A stretch of DNA of 11,480 nt from an uncultured Prevotella sp. (GCA_937892695.1 CALBJK010000194.1:1-11480), one strand, 5' to 3'. Numbered from the stretch's first letter, positions 1-7,861 are shown. Notes: a model not told the origin generated them from the sequence alone. Made by a program: numbers and translations.

Positions 1-3000
1 ACGAGAAAGCTCTCAACGAGGTAATGCCTGTGGCATTCAGCATAGTAAAGGATACGGCGCGCCGATTCGCCGAGAACGAAGAGACCGTGGTTACTGCTAC
101 AGATTTTGACCGTGAACTGGCCTCCAACCCCAAGAACGACTTCATCACCATCGACGGCGACAAAGCCATATACCACAACCATTGGACAGCCGGAGGCAAC
201 GACCTTAAATGGGAAATGGTTCATTACGACGTACAGCTCTTCGGTGGTATCGCTCTGCATCAAGGCAAGATTGCCGAAATGGCAACTGGTGAAGGTAAGA
301 CACTCGTAGCCACTCTGCCTGTATTTCTCAATGCCCTTACCGGCAACGGCGTACACGTGGTGACAGTCAACGATTATCTGGCCAAACGTGACTCCGAATG
401 GATGGGGCCGCTCTATGAGTTCAACGGTCTGTCTGTAGACTGCATCGACAAGCACCGCCCCAACTCACCAGAACGCCGCAAGGCATACATGGCCGACATC
501 ACCTTCGGAACAAACAACGAGTTCGGTTTCGACTATCTTCGTGACAATATGGCCGTATCGCCCGCCGACCTCGTACAGCGCGCACATAACTATGCCATCG
601 TCGATGAGGTCGATTCTGTACTTATCGACGATGCACGTACTCCTCTTATCATCTCTGGCCCTGTACCAAAGGGCGACGACCAGATGTACGAGGAATACCA
701 GCCGCTTGTTGAAAGACTTGTAGACGTACAACGCAAGCTCGCAACTCAATTCCTGGCCGAAGCCAAGCAGAAAATCACCGAAGGCCAGAAGAAAAATGAC
801 CAGAAACTGCTCGATGAAGGATTCCTCGCCCTCTACCGTTCTCACAAGGCAATGCCTAAGAACAAGCCTCTCATCAAATATTTGTCAGAGGAAGGTATCA
901 AGGCCGGAATGTTGAAGAAAGAGGAGTTCTACATGGAGAACAATAACCGGCGTATGCCAGAAGCCGTAGAGCCGCTCTATTTCGTTGTAGACGAAAAGCT
1001 CAACAGTTGCGACCTCACCGATAAAGGTACAGAGTGGCTTGCCAATCAGGTACAAGACCGCAACCTTTTCGTCCTGCCAGACATCACATCCGAACTCTCA
1101 GAACTCGACAATGAAAAAGGTCTCACCGATCAGGAACGTCTTGACAAGAAAGACGATTTGCTCAATCACTATTCTGTTCAGAGCGAGCGTGTCCACACCC
1201 TACAGCAGTTGCTCAAAGCCTACTGCATGTTCAACAAAGACGATGAGTATGTCGTTATTGACGGCGAAGTGAAGATTGTCGACGAACAGACCGGACGTAT
1301 CATGGAAGGTCGTCGCTGGAGCGACGGTCTCCATCAGGCCGTCGAAGCCAAAGAGCATGTCAAGGTAGAAGCTGCAACCCAGACTTTCGCTACCATCACG
1401 CTTCAGAACTACTTCCGTATGTATCACAAACTTGCCGGTATGACAGGTACAGCATCGACCGAAGCCGGTGAATTCTGGGACATCTATAAACTCGACGTTG
1501 TAGAGATTCCGACCAACAAACCAGTCATCCGTAAAGACCTTGACGACCGTGTCTATAAGACAGCACGTGAGAAGTATGCCGCCGTCATCGACGAAATCGT
1601 TGAGATGCGCAACAGCGGACGCCCGACTCTTGTCGGCACTACCTCGGTCGAAATATCCGAGCTGCTGTCAAAGATGCTCAAGATGCGCCACATTCCACAT
1701 CAGGTGCTCAATGCCAAATACTACCAGAAAGAAGCTGATATCGTAGCCGAGGCCGGACGCAGCAATCTTGGCATGGTGGAAATAACCGACGAAAACGGCA
1801 ATAAGCACACCGAAGAGCGAATGCTCGGAGCTGTCACCATCGCCACCAATATGGCAGGACGTGGTACCGACATAAAACTGACACCCGAGGTCAAGAAAGC
1901 CGGAGGTCTGGCTATCATCGGTACAGAGCGGCATGAAAGCCGTCGCGTCGACCGTCAGCTGCGCGGACGCGCCGGTCGTCAGGGCGACCCTGGAAGCTCT
2001 GTCTTCTACGTCTCGCTCGAAGACAAGCTCATGCGTCTGTTCGCTTCAGAGCGCATTGCCAACGTGATGGACCGTCTCGGCTTCAAGGACGGCGAACGTA
2101 TAGAAAGTCCGATGATTTCGAAAAGCATCGAACGAGCCCAGAAGAAAGTCGAGGAAAACAACTTCGGCATACGTAAGCACTTGCTCGAATACGACGACGT
2201 GATGAACAAGCAGCGTAGCGTCATCTACGAGAAGCGACGTCACGCACTCATGGGTGAGCGCATCGGCATGGACATCACCAACATCATCTGGGACCGTGTT
2301 GTAAACATCATCGAGAACAACGACTATGCCGGATGCCGTGAAGAATTCTTGAAGATACTCGCTATGGAATGTCCGTTCACAGAAGAAGAACTTCTAAACG
2401 GCAAGCGCGACGAACTCGAAGAGAAAGCCTTTCAAGAGGCCATGGCTTCGTTCAAACGTAAGACCGACCGCATTCAGAATGTGGCATGGCCTACCATTAA
2501 GGAGGTCGAAGAGAATCAGGGTGAGCTATACGAGCGCATAATGGTTCCCATCACCGACGGCAAACGTGTCTACAATATTCCTTGCAACCTGAAAGAAGCC
2601 TACCGCACCGAGGCGAAGGACGTAGTGAAGCAGTTTGAACGTGTCATCATGCTCCACATCATCGATGATTGCTGGAAGGAGAACCTAAGACAGCTCGACG
2701 AGCTGCGCCATAGCGTACAGAACGCTTCTTACGAACAGAAAGACCCGCTGCTGATATTCAAGCTGGAAAGTGCTAAACTGTTCGACTCTATGGTCAACGA
2801 TATGAACAACCGAATAGCTTCAATCCTCACACGTGGCCAGATACCAGAGATACAGCAGGTAGAGGAAGCTGCTCCCGAACAGCGCAGCCAACGCTACAAC
2901 GAGCAGAAGCAGAATCTTGAAGACAAGGCACAGCAGACTGCAGCCAACCAAGATACACGCGAGAATGCACAACCCAACCATTCGCCATACATCAAGGACA

Positions 3001-3080
3001 AAATGCCGGGACGCAACGACCCTTGTCCTTGTGGAAGCGGAAAGAAATTTAAGAATTGTCACGGACGCGGACTGGTATAA
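1..3080 (+). CDS. secA: Preprotein translocase ATPase SecA, 5'-truncated by the window edge
   Basis: SecA is the ATPase that drives unfolded preproteins through the SecYEG channel. The frame is already open at base 3 and the first ATG (base 24) is internal: the codons before it continue SecA homology. About 1025 residues are visible; Bacteroidetes SecA is usually about 1100, so roughly the first 80-100 are missing. Visible landmarks are Walker A (ATGEGKT, ending about base 302), the DEVD Walker B box (603-614), the helicase motifs TNMAGRGTD (about 1848-1874) and QLRGRAGRQGD (about 1956-1988), and a C-terminal zinc/SecB-binding motif CPCGSG...CH (3024-3062). The long insert after the first nucleotide-binding part (about bases 690-990) is typical of Bacteroidetes SecA. 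A further acidic insert of about 23 residues sits just before TNMAGRGTD (about 1761-1829). The gene stops at TAA 3078-3080 and converges on the iron-sulfur operon. Identification is very secure. Confidence 0.98.
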   Translation, partial: EKALNEVMPVAFSIVKDTARRFAENEETVVTATDFDRELASNPKNDFITIDGDKAIYHNHWTAGGNDLKWEMVHYDVQLFGGIALHQGKIAEMATGEGKTLVATLPVFLNALTGNGVHVVTVNDYLAKRDSEWMGPLYEFNGLSVDCIDKHRPNSPERRKAYMADITFGTNNEFGFDYLRDNMAVSPADLVQRAHNYAIVDEVDSVLIDDARTPLIISGPVPKGDDQMYEEYQPLVERLVDVQRKLATQFLAEAKQKITEGQKKNDQKLLDEGFLALYRSHKAMPKNKPLIKYLSEEGIKAGMLKKEEFYMENNNRRMPEAVEPLYFVVDEKLNSCDLTDKGTEWLANQVQDRNLFVLPDITSELSELDNEKGLTDQERLDKKDDLLNHYSVQSERVHTLQQLLKAYCMFNKDDEYVVIDGEVKIVDEQTGRIMEGRRWSDGLHQAVEAKEHVKVEAATQTFATITLQNYFRMYHKLAGMTGTASTEAGEFWDIYKLDVVEIPTNKPVIRKDLDDRVYKTAREKYAAVIDEIVEMRNSGRPTLVGTTSVEISELLSKMLKMRHIPHQVLNAKYYQKEADIVAEAGRSNLGMVEITDENGNKHTEERMLGAVTIATNMAGRGTDIKLTPEVKKAGGLAIIGTERHESRRVDRQLRGRAGRQGDPGSSVFYVSLEDKLMRLFASERIANVMDRLGFKDGERIESPMISKSIERAQKKVEENNFGIRKHLLEYDDVMNKQRSVIYEKRRHALMGERIGMDITNIIWDRVVNIIENNDYAGCREEFLKILAMECPFTEEELLNGKRDELEEKAFQEAMASFKRKTDRIQNVAWPTIKEVEENQGELYERIMVPITDGKRVYNIPCNLKEAYRTEAKDVVKQFERVIMLHIIDDCWKENLRQLDELRHSVQNASYEQKDPLLIFKLESAKLFDSMVNDMNNRIASILTRGQIPEIQQVEEAAPEQRSQRYNEQKQNLEDKAQQTAANQDTRENAQPNHSPYIKDKMPGRNDPCPCGSGKKFKNCHGRGLV

Positions 3081-3106
3081 TCCACTTACACCCGTACAAA
3101 CTGCAT

Positions 3107-3141
3107 AATAAAAGCCGGACCTTTTGAGTCCGGCTTTTATT
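3107..3141. terminator. Bidirectional intrinsic terminator between convergent genes
   Basis: A perfect 14-bp stem (3107-3120 pairing with 3128-3141) has a 7-base loop and a GCCGGAC core. An A-rich left flank and T-rich right flank give a U-tract to transcripts from either side. It lies 26 bases after the secA stop and about 185 bases beyond the stop of the convergent aldo/keto reductase gene, so it can end both transcripts. Confidence 0.88.
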
Positions 3142-3164
3142 TTTGCTCATAGATTGGACTTCCA

Positions 3165-3204
3165 TGCCATTAGGGATGACCAGAGTGATGTCTCTAAACA
3201 CTGG
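3165..3204 (-). repeat. Degenerate copy of an intergenic repeat also seen near 11377
   Basis: Bases 3184-3204, read on the - strand, match bases 11377-11397 on the + strand at 18 of 21 positions by eye. The similarity continues more loosely through 3165-3183, sharing an AATGG-CAT block in the same order. This lies in the noncoding space between secA and the aldo/keto reductase gene. About 80 bases away, 3285-3295 exactly matches 11400-11410 (GGTGCGTCTCC). I see no open frame that would explain the conservation, and read it as an old dispersed repeat. Confidence 0.5.
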
Positions 3205-3284
3205 CTGCTCGTGGATGCTAATTTAAAAGCAAAAGATATTGATAAGCGGATTTCCTCCCTCTTTGTTGAGATTACGCCTCCTCC

Positions 3285-3295
3285 GGTGCGTCTCC
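3285..3295 (+). repeat. GGTGCGTCTCC repeat arm
   Basis: This 11-base word recurs exactly at 11400-11410, and as its reverse complement (10 of 11 bases) at 11467-11477. A one-mismatch reverse-complement form occurs at 7235-7245. All copies are in noncoding DNA. It is probably an arm of a dispersed palindromic repeat whose partner arm has decayed here. Confidence 0.4.
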
Positions 3296-3325
3296 AAGCA
3301 GATTGACCAATAAATGAATTTCGAT

Positions 3326-4717
3326 TCAAACGTTTTGTTTAAGCTCTTCTACAAAACGGTCAATCTTTCTCATTTCCTCCGGAATAATAATTCTCTGTGG
3401 ACAATGCTCTATACACTGTCCACATCCGATGCAGTGGCTCGATTGTCTGAGCTTTGGCACACTCCGGTCATATCCTATAAGAAATGCGCGTCGCGCCCTG
3501 CGGTAGTCAGGGTCTTGGCTGCCCTTGTTGGGCATGTTGCTTTCTTTTATACATTTATTATAATGTGAGAAAACTGCCGGAATGTCCACTCCGTACGGAC
3601 ATGGCATACAGTAGTTGCACTCGTTGCACGGGATTGTCTTCAGATTGTAGATGTCGTCGGCAATGCCCATCAAGAATTTCTCCTCCTCCTTTGTTACCGG
3701 CTTGAGCGGACAGTAGGTGCGCAGATTGTCCTTGAGATGTTCCATATAGGTCATTCCGCTAAGTACGGTGAGTACACCTTCTGGCGTACCTGCAAAGCGG
3801 AATGCCCAACTTGCAACGCTTTTCTCCGGCTCTCTCTCCTTCATCTTGGCCACAATAGCGTCAGGCACATTGGAGAGCCGCCCACCGAGCAGCGGTTCCA
3901 TTATAACCGCTGGTATGTGGCGTTTGTGCAGCTCGTTGTAGAGATAGACGGCATCGGTATTGGTATCGTTTATCTCGTTGGCATATTTCCAGTCAAGATA
4001 GTTCAGCTCTATCTGCGCGAAGTCCCAGTGGTAGCGTCCTTCGTCGTGCCATTTCAGAGCGAGGTCAAACACTTTGATGTCGCCGTGATAGGAGAACCCG
4101 AGGTTGCGAATGCGTCCTTTTTCCCTTTGGCTGACGAGCCAGTCTAGAATGCCGTTGTCGATATAACGGCTGTAGAAATCTTTCATCCCATCCTCTCCCA
4201 TGCCGATGGCGTGGAGCAGAAGATAGTCGACATAGTCGACCTGTAGCTCCTTTAGCGAGTTTTCGAACATCTCCATCGACGCTTCGCGGCTCCATGTCTC
4301 CGGGGCAAAGTTGGACAACTTGGTTGCTATAAAATATTCGGACCGATTGTGGCGGCTGAGAGCTATGCCCGTAGCATGTTCGGACTGTCCCTGACAGTAG
4401 GCCGGAGACGTATCGACATAGTTAAGACCGTGCTCGATGGCATAGTCTATCTGACGGTTGACCATGTTCTGGTCTATTGCGGCATCAGGGTTCTCTCGTC
4501 CCGAGCCTCCGCCGACAACCGGAAGACGCATCATACCGTATCCCAGAAGCGACACTTTCTCTTTGGTCTTAGGATTGACACGGTATGTCATCTTGCCTTT
4601 TGGCGGTTCCTGGTTTTCGTTACCGCCGGTCGGCGTAGTGTTCCTGCATCCTGCAAGTGCGGCCGTAGCCGTCACTGTTCCGGCACCCAATATCTTGATG
4701 AAATCTCTTCTTTTCAT
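3326..4717 (-). CDS. Exported aldo/keto reductase with C-terminal 4Fe-4S dicluster domain
   Basis: This 463-residue protein is probably an NAD(P)H- or ferredoxin-linked oxidoreductase; the substrate cannot be read from sequence. The N-terminus carries a twin-arginine motif (RRDFIK, residues 3-8), a hydrophobic run, and a lipobox LAGC with Cys24, suggesting Tat export and lipid anchoring. The aldo/keto reductase barrel follows (about 45-335), with the expected catalytic set Asp102, Tyr107, Lys133 and His169. A ferredoxin domain closes the protein: Cys364/367/370/373 (CxxCxxCxxCP) and Cys429/432/435/439 (CxxCxxCxxxCP). The start is the ATG at 4715-4717, which puts the signal peptide at the exact N-terminus. 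No clear Shine-Dalgarno site is visible. It is the last gene of the - strand set, 71 bases after the polyferredoxin gene. The barrel and clusters are secure; the extracytoplasmic location is inferred from the signal. Confidence 0.93.
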   Translation of the reverse strand: MKRRDFIKILGAGTVTATAALAGCRNTTPTGGNENQEPPKGKMTYRVNPKTKEKVSLLGYGMMRLPVVGGGSGRENPDAAIDQNMVNRQIDYAIEHGLNYVDTSPAYCQGQSEHATGIALSRHNRSEYFIATKLSNFAPETWSREASMEMFENSLKELQVDYVDYLLLHAIGMGEDGMKDFYSRYIDNGILDWLVSQREKGRIRNLGFSYHGDIKVFDLALKWHDEGRYHWDFAQIELNYLDWKYANEINDTNTDAVYLYNELHKRHIPAVIMEPLLGGRLSNVPDAIVAKMKEREPEKSVASWAFRFAGTPEGVLTVLSGMTYMEHLKDNLRTYCPLKPVTKEEEKFLMGIADDIYNLKTIPCNECNYCMPCPYGVDIPAVFSHYNKCIKESNMPNKGSQDPDYRRARRAFLIGYDRSVPKLRQSSHCIGCGQCIEHCPQRIIIPEEMRKIDRFVEELKQNV

Positions 4718-4788
4718 AAAATGCTTATTACGGGCTTCATTCCCTTTAATTGTTTTGTACTTTTTTGCGAGTCAAAGTGCCGCACCGG

Positions 4789-6312
4789 CTATACCGTCCG
4801 GTGGGCCTCATGGCCTTCTACGTATATAGCACTGTAAGGACGTGCCGGACACAGGTTTTCACATGCACCGCATCCGATACACCGCTCGGTTTTGACGGCG
4901 GGAATCATAAGCGACTCTTCGTCGTTCGGATCAAGCTTCACCATCGTTATTGCTCCGACCGGACAATGGCGGGCGCAGTTGCCGCACGACACACCGTCGG
5001 TCACCACTACACAGTTCTTTTTCACCCATACGGCATGGCCTATCTGTATCGACGACTTGTCGGCTTTGTCAATAGGGCGTATAGCTCCCGTCGGGCACAG
5101 GCTGGAACAGCGTGTACACTCGGGCCGGCAGTAGCCACGCTCATAGCTCATGACAGGCTGCATCAGACGGTCGAGCGAAGACGAAGGCCGCAACACGTCG
5201 TTAGGACATTCGGCTACGCATAGCTGGCACCCAGTGCAGTGGTGCGCCATATTATCGGCCGAGAGCGACCCTGGCGGTGTTATGGGGGTGTGACGTTCTG
5301 GCGCAATCTTGTCCTTTATAACGGCCAGACCACCGTCTACCTTTTTCTTCTCTTGTGCAATGACGGCCGCCGTGGCCAGCGAGAACGTCCCGGCGAGGAA
5401 GTTGCGTCGGCTCTGTCCGGTCGGTGTAGTGTGCAGCTGTACGGCATTGGACTGCTCGGCTGCACGGTCTGGCGTCACAGCCACGCCGTCCTTGCCGACT
5501 GTGTGCCGGAAGCTGATAGCATGTTTGTGGCAAAGGCCGACACAGTTTCCGCACGTAACACAGCGACTATGATCGACGCTGTACGACGAAATGTCGATAC
5601 AGGCAGCTTTGCAGTTTGCAGCGCAGCGGCCGCACTTTACACATTTGCTCTCGTCAATAGCTATCTTGAACCATGAGAAACGGGCAAGCAGACTGAGCAG
5701 TGTACCGACAGGACAAACGGTGTTGCAATATGTTCGTCCGTTGCGCCAAGCCAGAAAAGCAACGACTACGAAGATAACGGCAGCGATGGCAAAAGTGACA
5801 GACGAACGTATCCAGATGTCGCGTTCATAGAAGGCATAGCTCCCGACCTGTTCTGCAATCCAGGCCAGTCCGTTGTTTGCGAGAATATATATGGGCTGAA
5901 ACAGATTCTGGGCTATGCGGCCATAGCTGCCGTAAGGGTCGAGCAGAGCCGTGAGCGAACCGAGTCCTAATGCTATTGCGACAACTAGCACAAGGAGCAG
6001 AGGATATCTGAGCCATTTCTTTTCGGGCGAATATGAATATGGCTTGCGCTTACCACGCTTGCCGATGTGGGCGATGATGTCCTGCATGATGCCCAGCGGA
6101 CAGACGACGGAGCAATAGATGCGTCCGAAGATAAGGGTAATGACCGCAACGACAATTATGGCTACGGCGTTAAGGGCGAGCATGGCGGGCAGGAACTGCA
6201 GTTTGGCAGCCCATCCGAACCAGTCGTCAAGTGTACCAGTGAAGTCAAGGAAGAGCATAGTGACCACCGCAAACATAACGGCTGCAATCAGTATTCTGAC
6301 GTTTCTTAACAT
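4789..6312 (-). CDS. Membrane-bound polyferredoxin (NapH-like) with internal Tat-like segment and C-terminal ferredoxin modules
   Basis: This 507-residue protein is likely to carry electrons to or across the membrane. The N-terminal half resembles NapH/CcoG-type membrane ferredoxins. Hydrophobic helices lie at about 5-25, 43-63, 103-123 and 172-188, with two CxxxCP motifs (Cys67/71 and Cys196/200) beside helix ends. Two 4Fe-4S motifs follow (Cys224/227/230/234 and Cys251/254/257/261). Residues 301-319 read SRRNFLAG followed by a hydrophobic stretch, like a twin-arginine signal inside the chain. After it come four more Cys groups: 359/362/365/369, 395/399/402/406, 434/443/446/450 and 478/481/484/488. 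Up to six 4Fe-4S clusters are therefore possible. The start ATG (6310-6312) lies 19 bases after the upstream stop, so the two genes are surely cotranscribed. The family is secure; partners, electron direction and C-terminal topology are inference. Confidence 0.9.
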   Translation of the reverse strand: MLRNVRILIAAVMFAVVTMLFLDFTGTLDDWFGWAAKLQFLPAMLALNAVAIIVVAVITLIFGRIYCSVVCPLGIMQDIIAHIGKRGKRKPYSYSPEKKWLRYPLLLVLVVAIALGLGSLTALLDPYGSYGRIAQNLFQPIYILANNGLAWIAEQVGSYAFYERDIWIRSSVTFAIAAVIFVVVAFLAWRNGRTYCNTVCPVGTLLSLLARFSWFKIAIDESKCVKCGRCAANCKAACIDISSYSVDHSRCVTCGNCVGLCHKHAISFRHTVGKDGVAVTPDRAAEQSNAVQLHTTPTGQSRRNFLAGTFSLATAAVIAQEKKKVDGGLAVIKDKIAPERHTPITPPGSLSADNMAHHCTGCQLCVAECPNDVLRPSSSLDRLMQPVMSYERGYCRPECTRCSSLCPTGAIRPIDKADKSSIQIGHAVWVKKNCVVVTDGVSCGNCARHCPVGAITMVKLDPNDEESLMIPAVKTERCIGCGACENLCPARPYSAIYVEGHEAHRTV

Positions 6313-6331
6313 AGGTCGTAATGTTTTGAGG

Positions 6332-6835
6332 TTACAGTCTTTTGATGAACCATCCTCCGAGGAACGTCTGCAAAGCCATACCCGGTATGGCCATACAGAA
6401 AGTTGTGAAGAACGGAGCGGTCACAGGCATGATGCAGGCTTCGGCCAGAAGTCCGAGCGACTGGGCTATAACCACGGGCAGAGCCAAGACCGCAAACGAT
6501 GCCGAATGCGACTTATGCGCCGTGAAAGATGCCGCAGCCGCAAGCAGAACCGACTGTACGGTCATCTGGACGAGCATGAGCTGACCGGGCATTCCGGTCA
6601 GCCAGTGGTTGAGAAGAGGCGACAGTATGCCTGCAGCCAGACCGACAGTAAAGCCATACTTGTAGGCTCCAACGAAAGTGAAGAAGAACACCGGCAGAAA
6701 AATCTTGCCGCCGTCGGGCACAAGGTGGCAAAGCATGGGCAGAAGCACATTGCCGACGGCCAGAGCCAGAGCCAAGGCGTATGCCCGCACATCGGCTGGC
6801 GATAAAGAATAAATAGTTACGCTGTTGTTTTTCAT
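6332..6835 (-). CDS. Multi-pass membrane protein, probable ECF transporter S component-like
   Basis: The product is 167 residues with about six hydrophobic helices (roughly 15-35, 45-57, 61-79, 87-106, 112-132 and 145-163). Size, small-residue-rich helices and segments such as LLPMLCHLVPDGG, GAYKYGFTVGL and LSPLLNHWLTGMP recall Bacteroidales proteins annotated as ECF transporter S components, the substrate-binding subunit of vitamin and metal importers. I recognise that resemblance from memory, not from a search. No ECF ATPase or T subunit is nearby, so it would have to share modules encoded elsewhere, or do another membrane job in the iron-sulfur operon. I chose the ATG at 6833-6835, preceded by an A/T-rich leader; a TTG at 6884-6886 would add 17 hydrophilic residues and is less likely. 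The stop is 19 bases before the polyferredoxin start. The ligand is unknown. Confidence 0.75.
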   Translation of the reverse strand: MKNNSVTIYSLSPADVRAYALALALAVGNVLLPMLCHLVPDGGKIFLPVFFFTFVGAYKYGFTVGLAAGILSPLLNHWLTGMPGQLMLVQMTVQSVLLAAAASFTAHKSHSASFAVLALPVVIAQSLGLLAEACIMPVTAPFFTTFCMAIPGMALQTFLGGWFIKRL

Positions 6836-6910
6836 ATTAATATTATTGTATTTTTTGTTCTGTATTTTCGTTCTGACAGCTTTCAATGTTTACCAGGAAA
6901 GCCGTCACGA

Positions 6911-7117
6911 TTATTCCATTTTGACAAATTCGTATTTCAGATAGTTGGATCCTCCCTTCTCGTCCTTCCTTATCTTTACTGCTACACTAACGACGCGCTT
7001 TTTGCCCAAAGCCTTACATGCCTCTGGACTTATCTCGCGTGTGAAGTAGACTTTCGGTTGTGCAACACAAGAAAGCGGCAAAAGGAGCAGTAACGTCAGA
7101 GTCGTCAATTCCTTCAT
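6911..7117 (-). CDS. Short exported protein, probable truncated remnant of a DUF362 protein
   Basis: The 68-residue frame begins with a signal peptide: MKEL, a Leu-rich core at residues 5-15, and a likely cleavage after CVA (17-19). The mature part has KVYFTREISPEA, KALGKK, VAVKI and a GGSNYLKYE stretch. These match in order the N-terminus of Bacteroidales exported DUF362 proteins (putative iron-sulfur proteins of about 300 or more residues), as I remember that family. Here the chain stops at TAA 6911-6913, and none of the three downstream - strand frames continues the family, so most of the gene appears lost. It may still be translated: the ATG (7115-7117) follows an A-rich stretch typical of Bacteroidetes starts. 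It heads the iron-sulfur operon, 75 bases before the membrane protein. The alternative is a genuine small exported protein. Confidence 0.6.
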   Translation of the reverse strand: MKELTTLTLLLLLPLSCVAQPKVYFTREISPEACKALGKKRVVSVAVKIRKDEKGGSNYLKYEFVKME

Positions 7118-7323
7118 TTTCTATTTTGTTTTGATTGTTTCTATTGTAAATTTGTTCATGCCAGCAGCAACCGCTTAATCGTAGCGGAAACTGCCAGAAA
7201 CGGATATGTGGAACAGCAGATTTTCGATGCATCTGGAGACGCTCCATAGAGTGTAGCCCATGCAATGTAATCATCGGAATATCATTAGCCTCATAAAATC
7301 TGAAGAACCGTACACGATTTCTG

Positions 7324-7331
7324 CAAAGTTA
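7324..7331 (-). promoter_or_regulatory. Bacteroidetes-type -7 promoter box for the iron-sulfur operon
   Basis: Read on the - strand this is TAACTTTG followed by C, matching the Bacteroidetes -7 consensus TAnnTTTG. It would start leftward transcription near base 7317 and give a leader of about 200 bases before the ATG at 7117. No good -33 TTTG lies at the usual distance, only T-rich sequence, so the call rests on the -7 box and its position. Confidence 0.5.
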
Positions 7332-7554
7332 ATAAAAAGACAGGAAAAAACGCGACTTTATAAGCAAAAAAGGTAATTCGGGTAATTGTTCATGTAATTA
7401 TGGTAATCACTATTACGAATAATGCCATGCTGTAGAAACGACTCTCCGTAGTGTCTCACAAGAGTAAATTTTCCCCAAAGAGCATACCTACTGGACTCAA
7501 TAAAAAACGACAAAAAGAACAATCTTTCACCCAGTGTCCTGATACGCCCCTTTT

Positions 7555-7598
7555 CACGTTCCAATATGCGGCATATCACGTTCCAATATACGGCATAT
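7555..7598. repeat. Two adjacent 22-bp tandem units
   Basis: Units 7555-7576 and 7577-7598 abut exactly and differ at one base (G at 7568, A at 7590). Each begins CACGTTCC and ends CGGCATAT. The reverse complement of the GCGGCAT in unit 1 (7568-7574) occurs at 7610-7616, inside the loop of a following hairpin (CTGAAA 7605-7610, TTTCAG 7618-7623). Confidence 0.85.
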
Positions 7599-7704
7599 CA
7601 GACGCTGAAATGCCGCGTTTCAGAACGTAATTTCACTGCTGTATGCAACCCATTGATAATCAGTCAAATAAAAGATATATAAAAAATAAATACAGAATAC
7701 CCCC

Positions 7705-7725
7705 ATTGTTCTGAAATAGAACAAT
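7705..7725. repeat. Perfect 8-bp inverted repeat (dyad)
   Basis: ATTGTTCT (7705-7712) and AGAACAAT (7718-7725) are exact inverted arms around a 5-base spacer. No T-run follows directly on either strand, which argues against a terminator. It lies about 140 bases upstream of the lipid kinase promoter box and could be a protein-binding site, but nothing else supports that. Confidence 0.5.
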
Positions 7726-7861
7726 TCAATAAGACGTTTCCTCCTCGCCAGACAATCTGTCGACGCAGCCAAACCAAATTGTGCAATAATATTCGCTGAC
7801 ACATGAAGTTAATGTATATTAAACAAAAACGCGTACGACAAGTGTTTTAATGTAAGTTTAG

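Noticed and set aside
24..26. ATG at base 24 as the secA start
   Set aside because: Codons from base 3 continue typical SecA sequence upstream of it, and a start here would omit the N-terminal region all SecA proteins have. The gene is cut by the window edge.
6119..6805. + strand frame of 228 codons opposite the membrane protein and polyferredoxin genes
   Set aside because: The translation is rich in Arg, Gln and His without a hydrophobic core or motif, and it is explained by antisense reading of two real membrane-protein genes.
6836..6886. TTG start adding 17 residues to the S-component-like protein
   Set aside because: The added residues are basic and polar and resemble translated leader. 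The ATG at 6835 gives the usual short tail before the first helix.
7372..7406. Run of GTAATT-like words as a CRISPR-like or iteron array
   Set aside because: The words are only 5-7 bases, spacing is uneven, and A/T-rich DNA gives such patterns by chance.
7358..7802. Two small - strand frames (7358-7579 and 7620-7802)
   Set aside because: They have no recognisable domain or signal peptide, the first starts inside the tandem repeat, and the base composition resembles the surrounding noncoding DNA.
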